Below are positions 1 through 7,523 of a DNA stretch of 16,920 bases, in pieces; within the stretch, counting starts at the first letter, position 1; each line of letters opens with the position of its first letter. The notes beneath the pieces were generated by a model. The model worked only from the letters and a program-made list of their open reading frames with translations, did not search any database and had not been told where the DNA came from. Origin of the DNA: Stephanodiscus triporus (Eukaryota > Bacillariophyta > Thalassiosirophyceae > Thalassiosirales > Thalassiosiraceae); assembly GCA_036939755.1 (NCBI GenBank), contig JALLAZ010000332.1, forward strand, positions 1 to 16,920, in the 5' to 3' direction. The translations under genes and the position numbers were made by a program.

Positions 1-600
1 TCCTGTTGTGCACGGGTATCCACACCCCATGACTGTCTCTCTTTCCGCCTACAATGCCATGCCCCTGCACAAACCATTCTTCCACCTTCAACACTCGTCC
101 CCTTCCAACCGTTGGTTCTAACCATGACTGCACAAAGTCCATGATAGCAGGGTGGCACTCAATAGCCGGCACGGCTAAGTCAACAAATGACAGCATGTCC
201 TTCTCTGCGGCTACTCCCTCCAAGAACAAGCCCCGTGACAGCCCGTCCGTCCCTTGTGCCATCATTCTTGTTCCTGCTACATGTACGAGGTGCAGCACAA
301 AGCCATATTTCAGCTCGGCGCTCCTCAGTCGCAGGATCAGTTTGTGTAACAACTTGGACGAAGAGCCGCCTCGGAAGAGGCAACTCTCGGCGGTGGAGTT
401 GTCAGTGAACAACCACAGTTCTCCATCCTCCAGATGTCCCTGTGCTGCCTCTTCCTCCACTATCTCCACCAGGTTTTGTAGCTCCCGGTAGTTAGAGCTT
501 TCTCCCTCTGCATCTCTCCCCCAAATGCCAACTCGACCATGTAGTCCCCCTGGTCATTCCACTGTGGCTCCAAAACCGGCACCAGAGGCGTCGTCAAAGC
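1..600 (-). pseudogene. RNase H region of the retroelement, with one in-frame stop
   Basis: One minus-strand frame stays open from the window edge up to a single TGA at 554-556 and then continues upstream in the same frame. It holds the acidic motifs of a retroelement RNase H: GFDDASG just upstream of the stop, NYREL shortly downstream of it, LFTDNSTAE at 386-409 and GTDGLSRG at 230-253. The last is the usual C-terminal Asp motif of RNase H domains followed by LSR. Downstream of it the protein continues into a conserved-looking tail (SFVDLA, then GHGIVGG) that runs off the window. Known of the family: the Asp and Glu residues chelate the catalytic metals. Apart from the one TGA the domain looks little decayed. 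Confidence 0.7.
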
Positions 601-1116
601 CATAGTATGCCGTGACTGTCTTGCGACCTCTCACGCGACGCATATACTGTTGCTTGCTTTCTGCTAAGCAGAGTATTGCCTCCAGGTCCTCTCTGAATCT
701 AGGGGCCACCAGAGTAAATCCCCCTGGCAGTCCGTGCCCTGTCTCCACCCTACTTGTACTTGCTTGCGTCAGGAGATCCATCTTGATGTCATCCATCGCG
801 CTTGTATCGCTGAGGTTTTCCTCGGTCTCCTGACCCCGTTTTCTCTCCTTTGCTCGCGCTGCCTCTTGCTCCGCTTCCTTGGGGGTCAACTTCCAGCCCT
901 CCTCGTCTCGTCCTCCCCTCCATGTTTCCAAGGAGAGGTGGAATCCCTTGAGATATGGCTTTATTCCCGGGTAGGCCTGAGTGACATTCACCATGAATCC
1001 CCTGCCTGAGAGCAAATGCTTGTAGCCCAGTTCAGATGTCCCCTGGTCGAGCTGCTCCAACCAGAAGGAACATATGGATTTCATCCGATCCAATTTTTCT
1101 TGTGACATCATGACCA

Positions 1117-2109
1117 CTACCCCCAGCTTCTTGTCGATGCATATATTGACTCCGGCCCATGCTCCTGGGTGCTGCGAGCCCATGTGACCCTGATCTTGCG
1201 CAGTGCATCCTGCAGGCCCAAGTATGCCTCCATCGTGCTCACAGTGTGCCCCTCCTCCACCATGTCCTTCTCCCCTCCAGCCGCCAATCTCTGGCCGTCG
1301 ACGAACGTGGCCATGTTGCTGGCCAAAGATCCATCTCGTCGCCGCTTTGATACCCAGGCCTTGGAAGGGGTGTACTCTGGTGTCCCAGGTAGATTCAACA
1401 AATGTGGTCCCATCAAAATGCATTCCTCTGATCGTGACGGTCCCCCTTTATGACCTCTTCAGCTATCCAATACATCTTGACAGAATTGTTTGGTGAGCTG
1501 CGAAAGCCCATCAGGTTGCATTGCCAACACACCCACCGATGAGTGGACTCGTCTGTAGTGTATTCCAACGGTCCCAGATCCATGCCAGCTTACTTTATTG
1601 TGTTTTGATGCATTTTGAAGTTGTGAAACATCTCACCCACGTCCCTGTCTGCCATTAAGGTCGAGAGGTCTGTCATTCGCAGTAGGGTGTTTACCATTGG
1701 CAGGCTGAACGATGGCGCCCAGACGCATTCGTTTAGCCTGTTGGCCCCAGCATGAAACATGATGCGCCAGTCCAGCATGATATCGTTGACGGCCCCTTTG
1801 GGTACTGCGAAATACTTGATTAGAGAACCTATCTTTCTGTCCACAGGGGTGACGTATCTCTTCTTCACAAACTTGAGGATCTTGTCTCATAGGACTTGCT
1901 TCTCGTCGTTTTTCAAGGGTGAAGGGTGGCTGGGACTTCATCTCCGTTGGCCACGCGGCGGTGAACATCACGCATACCCCTTCCAACGCTTGGGACCGAT
2001 ATTGCTTGGGGAACCTATAGTGCAGCAACGATGAGCCCATTGGGTATTCGAACCAATCATTGTCTGCTGCCCTCCACATGATATCCCGCATGGCCTCCAG
2101 TTCTATCAA
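1117..2109 (-). pseudogene. Reverse transcriptase domain fragments, catalytic YVDD altered to FVDG
   Basis: Successive minus-strand frames carry RT motifs in order. First comes a WFEYPMGSSLLHYRFPK block (about 2030-2080), then KKRYVTPV followed by LIKYFAVPKGAVNDI (1780-1868). MADRDVGEMF near 1640 is the motif A equivalent with the first catalytic Asp. LMGFRSSPNNS, near 1500, lies in a separate frame after a stop. Finally SKRRRDGSLAS leads into FVDG at 1294-1305. RTs normally have (Y/F)XDD at that site, so the second Asp appears replaced by Gly. At least three frame changes separate the blocks. Further down, GAWAG and a thumb-like stretch (SGRGFMVNVTQAYPGIKPYL, about 960-1020) connect RT to RNase H. 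The copy cannot encode an active enzyme. Confidence 0.7.
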
Positions 2110-2648
2110 TACTCCGCGATTCTATCCACCGCTCTTCTGTGCCCAGTTCTTTCCAAATTTGACTGTTAGATGATTTTGTACGTCTCGACACAACCGTCTC
2201 CCTATAGACTCGCAACCAAATCATCAGCGTTAGGGCTCGCTTCTCCTCCTCATTTGGTGCTTGTCCCAACACGCCTTTGTCCCATATGTGTACAGGGATT
2301 TTTCGCGTCATTGGACTTCACCGCTTTTGCAAAATCGTGTTCCTCCTTCAGCTTGTCAAAGAGGGCCGTCACCTGCTCTGTTGACTGATTTGATACCGGG
2401 AGAGGGACAGTCTTAGCTTGGAGGGTAGGCCGAGGCTCTACACTCTCCAAGGACGTGTTGTCACCATCCCGGCTGCTTCTGCTTTTCGCATTCTCTTTGC
2501 TGATGGAAGTACTATTTCCTTTGCCCTTGGATCTCACCTCCGTCTTATCTCCTTCCTGAACTTTGTCCCTCCTTACATTGCCCTCCGGTGCACCCATTGG
2601 CAGCTCCAGTCGCTCGCGGCTGGGCTGGATCAATTTTTCACCACACAA
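2057..2648 (-). pseudogene. Charged linker between N-terminal block and RT of the retroelement
   Basis: A minus-strand frame (2648 to about 2300) encodes a Lys/Glu/Ser-rich, low-hydrophobicity stretch ending in QVTALFDKLKEEHDFAKAVK. The reading then moves to an overlapping frame (2311 to 2057) with VHIWDKGVLGQ and EEEKRALTLMIWLRVYRE before the RT begins. The position between the N-terminal block and RT is typical of a gag-like or linker segment. No CCHC zinc knuckle is visible. The frame change near 2280-2310 shows it is broken. The assignment rests mainly on continuity with its neighbours. Confidence 0.5.
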
Positions 2649-3237
2649 CCCCCCCTACTCCCGACCACATGGAGCGACAAATCGAGCCAGCGATGATAGG
2701 TGAACTCAACCGCAACAAACCGGCCCGCCGCCCGGCTGGCGCTGACAACCAGTACTCGTCAATACATAATGGCATGTCGTAAGCTCGCAGCCACTCAGAG
2801 GGCGTTAGCGCACGGCGCACCCACCCGGACTGCTTGAAGATCAAGCGACAAGCAATGTGCTCCTTTGGACGCGAGACGTCCAACAAGCCTTCTGGATGGA
2901 GGATCGGCTCCCGTGGAAAAAGGGTTCTCTCCCGTCTCGGGTGCTGTGATCTCCTGCGCCCGTGTCGGCGCGGCGGGTTGGATGATGTGCGCGAGCTTTA
3001 CTTCGCAGTGGTATAATCGGGGGGTGACAACTGTCTCGTCTACCCTCCCGCTGAAGTGACTCCGCCAAAGTCGGCGTGTACAACGGTGGTCGCCGAGAGG
3101 TCGTATGCGAGCCACAGCTCCCTTCCCCATTTTTTGTAGAGACCTGTCGTGAGGCGCATCATATGGCCAGTGAATATAATTGCCATGGCATGTACTATGA
3201 AGATCCCAACATGCCCCTTTAGTTTAGACATTACCAA
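2638..3237 (-). pseudogene. N-terminal conserved block of the retroelement
   Basis: Three minus-strand frames overlap here. The first (3237-3040) contains LWLAYDLSATTVVHADFGGV. The reading then moves to the frame spanning 3061-2795 with RVDETVVTPRLYHCEVKLAH, and to a third frame (2886-2638) with SRPKEHIACRLIFKQSGWV and LTPSEWLRAYDMPL. I recall similar W-(V)-R-x-L-T-x-x-E ... D-(I/M)-P blocks upstream of RT in protist elements of this kind, but no catalytic function can be assigned. The frame changes near 3060 and 2880 mark indels. Confidence 0.5.
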
Positions 3238-3277
3238 AGTCAGAAAGTCCTTTTTCCCTGACGCGAGTACGGGAGAG

Positions 3278-3302
3278 TACCGTATAACACGCGGTATAAG
3301 AG
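3278..3302 (+). repeat. Left terminal inverted repeat of the MITE
   Basis: Twenty-five bases that are the exact reverse complement of 3640-3664. The next inner base differs between the two ends. Confidence 0.85.
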
Positions 3303-3621
3303 GATGAAAAAAACAATTTTCAGAAAGAAAGTACCTTAGAGGGATGGCTCGCGCGCAATTTGGCGTAGTGTATGATTCCTACGTACCCTCATTTTTTTTG
3401 GCGCACATCCCACATCCATTTTACCGCAAAATCCATGACAACCATGGCCGCCGCAAGCGGAAATGGGTCCTTAGCAATGTTTAGGGAACCTTGGCTTGTC
3501 ACATATCGTTGGACTCATCTTGTACATAGGAAAATGACTGTGTCATTCTAATTATGGACATGTGTAGGAATTAGGTAGAAATGAGAAGTGGGGTCGTATG
3601 TACGATCCATCTTTCTCACGA

Positions 3622-3653
3622 TTCTCTTATACCGCGTTTCTCTTATACCGCGT
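3622..3653. repeat. 16-bp direct tandem repeat at the right MITE end
   Basis: The 16-mer TTCTCTTATACCGCGT occurs twice with no gap, at 3622-3637 and 3638-3653. The second copy forms the inner part of the right inverted repeat. The left end lacks the extra copy, so the duplication is specific to the right end. Confidence 0.8.
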
Positions 3654-3664
3654 GTTATACGGTA
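3640..3664 (-). repeat. Right terminal inverted repeat of the MITE
   Basis: Exact reverse complement of 3278-3302, ending in TA. Confidence 0.85.
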
Positions 3665-3693
3665 ATCCTATGCCACCGGCCAGTGCTTCCGAG

Positions 3694-4266
3694 TTACCAT
3701 CCCTGTTCTGGCTCGTCGGGGTCGATGTTGTCGGAGTCGGCGACTTCGGAGGTAGATGCGCTGGAGGAAGCCTCGCTGCGCTGGTCCGACGCCGAGTCGG
3801 AGGATGAAGAACTAGATGAAGACGACGCATTGGGGTCGCTAACAAACAGGAAGACTCTGGCGAGGACTATCGTGTGGAGCCAGACCGCCTTGGGAGGTAG
3901 CTGTTGTCGGAAGCTGGGAACGTTGATGATGTAACCCCACACATCGTACTCCAAAGCCTGGATTTGTTGCTTGAGAATCCATATGTTGGGACGACCGGTC
4001 GGGTAGTAGAGAATCTCGCCACGCGGAAGGCGCAAGTAGGAATATGGGGGAGGAGGTTCCATATGAACCGCCGTGTGGACTAAGAGCGCAAAGGACTCGT
4101 GGTGGGAGGAAGGGAGTGCAAGAACAATCGAAAGGGCGAGCCGGCGCAGCAAGTCCTCCTTGGCCGCTCGCGTTGTAATGAAAAGCAGAAGCCAATCGCG
4201 GAATGGTGACAAAATTTTACGAATTGTTTCGCGCCGAGGTGAGGTTAGAGCGTGCGTACGAATCAC
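3694..4266 (-). CDS. Hypothetical protein with hydrophobic N-terminal part and Ser/acidic tail; 5' end unresolved
   Basis: A 190-codon minus-strand frame ends at TAA (3694-3696). The first codon shown is GTG. The first ATG begins MEPPPPYSYLRLP at about 4062, giving a protein of roughly 122 residues, so the start may be there or in an upstream exon not found. Features: basic N-terminal part with a hydrophobic stretch (DWLLLFITTR), a central part with WGYIINVPSF and VWLHTIVLARVFLFV, and a tail with a nine-serine run followed by Asp/Glu/Ser. The serines use many synonymous codons (TCG, TCT, TCA, AGT, TCC), which argues for a protein-level tract and not a DNA repeat. I recognise no domain. The opposite strand is also open here. 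The gene diverges from the membrane protein gene at 4897. Confidence 0.4.
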   Translation of the reverse strand: MIRTHALTSPRRETIRKILSPFRDWLLLFITTRAAKEDLLRRLALSIVLALPSSHHESFALLVHTAVHMEPPPPYSYLRLPRGEILYYPTGRPNIWILKQQIQALEYDVWGYIINVPSFRQQLPPKAVWLHTIVLARVFLFVSDPNASSSSSSSSSDSASDQRSEASSSASTSEVADSDNIDPDEPEQGW

Positions 4267-4309
4267 GCCCCAACGTTCGCCAAAAGCGCTTCTAATTCAG
4301 CCGAATTGA

Positions 4310-4896
4310 TGCACCTCACAAATCCATGATTGTGAGAGTGCATCTTGGTGTATCTGTTTGATGTTCCTTCCGCCGTCAAGCAGGGCAGGTGGCACGATCT
4401 GCTGTGCGCACGCGCATGTCATTGCTTGCCCTCCCGCCAGATCTACTCACCTCCTCTGTCTGTCCGCGTGATCTGCCATCTTTACTTGGTGTTCGGGTAG
4501 GTATGTAGTCAGTTACGTGAATTACTAGAGAGTATGTAGATATGTACCAGTCCCGCCGAAAAAGCAAAAAACAAAAAAGCCAACCATCGAACAACCAACG
4601 TCCTTTTCTTCTCTTACCATATTATTTAAGTATATCTTCGTAAAGTCGGGTGGATAGACAATGCTCATGCCAGCAAAACACCAACCACCTTAACGCCGTT
4701 GCTGCAAACAGCCGGAGAGTGGCGGGGCACCTGGCGGGAATCGCCTCCCAGTTGGTACGCTATTTTTCAATGAACAATAATCTCAACCGACTCAACTTGC
4801 TTCTATCTGTCCACTCATATAGAGTAATAATTATTACCTCTTCCCAGAAATAGTATCTCCTCGATCAACGGTGGTGCACAATTCAACATTGTAATA
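4310..4896. other. Intergenic region, likely divergent promoter
   Basis: About 590 bp between the hypothetical minus-strand gene and the plus-strand membrane protein gene. Short ORFs here (for example 4376-4594 minus and 4650-4853 plus) look random. A T/A-rich stretch near 4610-4640 and 4760-4890 precedes the plus-strand start. I see no defined promoter motif. Confidence 0.4.
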
Positions 4897-6417
4897 ATGA
4901 ATCTTTACGAATGCTTCTCACTAGCCTTCCTTGGACACGCGAGTGACGGCGCATTAGACCCGTCTGGTGTACTCCTACACGCAGTTGAGTCATATCTGCC
5001 TAACGTTTCGACGACGCTACTGCAAGATACGAAACCACAGCAAATGAAGCAAGGATCAATCTCTGATGTGCTGCGATGCATCGTTTCTGAATGGGGAACT
5101 AACGCGCAGACCAACTTTTACATCCCTCCGCAACATTTTGCTGGGTATTCCTACCTCTTTGAAGACGACGGGCAGTCAGGGCGGCTCTCCTTCAATGGCG
5201 AAATTCAGCGTAGTGCTCACCACTACGCACGTACTAATTTTTACGGGCACCACCATCCTGCATTCGTTTATGCCGAGGAACCCAACAATTTGCACCCTCA
5301 CCATTACGAAGTATATAACATGCGTGGCAATTCACCGCACATGCCCAAAATGACAGTGACTTCAATTTATTCATCGTTCAATTCGACACGTCTGCAAGGC
5401 GATTCCGTTAATGGAAGATTGGTTTATCACAGAGAGTCATCAGCAAATGCACCGCACAAATTCGAGCCTGCTCAAATGACAATTCCATACATTCATCCGC
5501 AATTGAATATGCCCGTCCCTCCTCTCCATTTGCCGTGGTACTTTGGAGCATTATGTTGGAGCTTCGCATTGGCTGGAGTAGTTATGCTGAATCTGCCTCA
5601 AAATTGGACTCTGCGTGGGGGCGGCCGTGTGGCGGGTAGCAGGATGGATGAGTACCAAAGGCACTGGTTTCCATACCGTGCATTTGCATGGGTGTTGATT
5701 CTTTGTCAGGTTAGTGACTTGTTGGACATATCTTTTTACCAAATTATGCGCTGACTTGCTTTATATCTGAATTCAAATCTGACCAAGCACACTGTTCATT
5801 GCTCTGTAATGTTGTCTTGCGCTCCTTAGAGTCCATGCTCCTTCCTAGCAGATTATGTCCACATGACCAACATCTCCTCATGGCACCCAATTGATCGTTT
5901 CCTGGCCTGCATCTTGATGTCAATGGAACTTGTCAAGATTGTAGTAATGCGCCCCTACACCCGTCCACTTATTTACATCCTGTATCTTATATGTTGTGGT
6001 GTTGCTATATGTTGCTTTTTGAAGAGTCAAGAGGCTCAGAAACGCTTGGATGCAGATGGTTTTGTGTTTTGGCATAACGGTTGGCATTGCTATCCGATAA
6101 CAGGTACCATTGTGCATTTGCTGGAGTCTCATTTGAATCGACGATGGGCTGAATATTACTCTTTTGACTACAGTGCTGGTGATGAAAGAGAGGACTCTAC
6201 TGGGTGTGTGCAGGGTGGCATTTTATTGAGCCGATTCAAAAAACCCAAGGACGACACTGTAACTAAAAAATCTATCAAGACTGTGAGAGTTATCTGTCAT
6301 GATGGACGGCATACATCATCTGTTACCAATGCTAGTGGTATGGTGTCACTTGGCATACGACGATCACGCCGGATAGAAGGTATGAAAGTGAAACTACAAA
6401 CTTCAACAACAATGTAA
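4897..6417 (+). CDS. Two-exon multi-pass membrane protein, CREST-like (ceramidase/PAQR-type) candidate
   Basis: Exon 1 is 4897-5709 and exon 2 is 5830-6417, joined in phase 0 to give about 466 residues. Without splicing the frame ends at 5754. The N-terminal 200 residues are His/Tyr/Asn-rich and probably lumenal or extracellular. Hydrophobic segments follow at about 209-234, 258-280, 293-312, 315-335 and 350-370. Across the second and third segments run SFLAD (275-279), His282 and WHPIDR (289-294); HNGWH (353-357) follows later. A Ser, an Asp and an HxxxH pair in membrane segments are hallmarks of the CREST superfamily (alkaline ceramidases, PAQR receptors, Per1, TMEM8). The assignment is an inference from motifs; substrate unknown. 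The tail (about 375-466) is polar and basic. A marginal hydrophobic N-terminus could be a signal peptide, or a further 5' exon may be missing. Confidence 0.6.
5710..5829 (+). other. Intron of the membrane protein gene (120 bp, phase 0)
   Basis: The donor GTTAGT follows ...ATTCTTTGTCAG and the acceptor is CTCCTTAG. Splicing joins the hydrophobic segment ending WVLILCQ to SPCSFLADYVH and so completes a membrane segment, which supports the junction. Unspliced, a stop follows 14 codons into the intron. Confidence 0.75.
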
Positions 6418-7523
6418 ATATTTCATTCTGTCTGTGGTGATTATTTCGATAAATTTAGCAGGATAAAATAAACTGAAGATAGATATTGACGCGCGAGAAG
6501 TACAATAGACAAATCCAACGGTGCATTTGGTTAAATAGCCCGTAATTCAATTATTGACCAAGAAACAATGGCTCAAAGTCAAATCATACTCTTTCGTGTG
6601 GGTATATGATTTTATTTGCAAAGGCCACCCCCAAACCTGTGCAAAATTCAACAAGGCCAAACCTCTTTTCTGGATGTATTATTTTCTCTCGCCTCTCAAG
6701 GTTCGTAGGTACTTACTCTTTGTCTATCATATGAATCACTCATGCTGCCAACTGCTCAATCCATAGGACACATCTGCTCTCTCTCCCTGCATTTTGCTAA
6801 TACCGATGCATGCATATTTTTTTCTTCTTTCAATCACAACCTCACTACTGTTCTCATTTGCTGTCCGTACCTTCCTAGTCAGCTAAAACATACCTGCCAC
6901 ATTAGTAGAATCTTCCTTCAACTCTGCATTTGAACTGTTGATTTTGATGCCCCTCTTGACATTTCATACATGCCATTGTCAATGAACTGATGGAACTAAG
7001 CCTCCATTCTACCACTTGCACACCGACTCACCTCACAACTGCTATCAGTCACAATAACTTTGGGGGGCAACTATGGAACGAGGGATGTTGTCTTTTTCAA
7101 AGAGCACAAGAACACCCATTGCCAAGTCCCAAAGCGCTTGTCCCATGTAGTAACACCTGTTATTGGGGCTGTACACAGTAGTACACATAGAACATGGAGA
7201 AAGTGATGTTAACACCACCAGCAACAAAATTTGATGGCATATTCTTTTCACAACAGGATTGTGTCAACATGCATTCAAATACTGAATCACCCTCAAAGAA
7301 CATTGTCATTGTCCCCATCAGCATCGATTAACTGTTTGCAGAAGCCCTTTTCTTTCTCTTGGAACCACCAAAGTACTGGTCTGCAAAACACTCCCCCCTC
7401 ACCCTCTGCGGACGTGGGGGTGGTGGTGGTCCGTCCGGGTGCTTAGTGAACGCACGGGTGGTCGAATTAGCTAATTTGGCCATTGGTTTTTGAGATAATT
7501 AATAAGCTAATTGACTGAAAATC
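6418..7523. other. AT-rich gene-poor stretch upstream of the LINE
   Basis: About 1.1 kb without a convincing gene. Short frames on both strands (60-71 codons) have no recognisable motif and overlap freely. The last 80 bp or so (7440-7523) may be the 5' untranslated part of the LINE. I could not see a target-site duplication that would fix its 5' boundary. Confidence 0.4.

Larger units (their letters stand above)
1..3237 (-). mobile_element. Degenerate RT/RNase H retroelement, truncated by window edge
   Basis: Read on the minus strand from 3237 down to 1, consecutive frames give the pieces of one retroelement polyprotein in the expected order: an N-terminal conserved block, a charged linker, reverse transcriptase and RNase H. 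The pieces lie in different frames with several internal stops, so the copy is a pseudogene. The layout resembles RT/RNase H polyproteins that I recall from diatoms, oomycetes and other protists; assignment to DIRS-like or any other order is not settled because neither an integrase nor a tyrosine recombinase is visible. No LTRs or terminal repeats are seen, and the 3' end lies outside the window. A MITE lies about 40 bp beyond the element's 5' side. Confidence 0.75.
3278..3664. mobile_element. 387-bp MITE with 25-bp terminal inverted repeats and TA ends
   Basis: The 25 bases at 3278-3302, beginning TACCGTATAACACGC, are the exact reverse complement of 3640-3664. The interior (about 337 bp) has no credible ORF. 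The unit begins and ends with TA, as expected of a TA target-site duplication. Short length, long inverted repeats and no transposase are the marks of a miniature inverted-repeat element mobilised by a Tc1/mariner-like enzyme; the family is an inference. It lies between the dead retroelement and the stop codon of the hypothetical gene, 30 bp from the latter. Confidence 0.8.

Noticed and set aside
54..491. 145-codon plus-strand ORF
   Set aside because: It is the antisense of the RNase H frame, whose motifs (LFTDNSTAE, GTDGLSRG) are clear on the minus strand.
3581..3934. 117-codon plus-strand acidic ORF
   Set aside because: It starts inside the MITE, runs across the MITE end and is antisense to the hypothetical gene; its acidic stretch mirrors the Ser-rich tail.
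6990..7260. Possible transposase remnant on the minus strand (FGTWQWVF-like string)
   Set aside because: Stops are frequent in all frames and no catalytic motif could be aligned.
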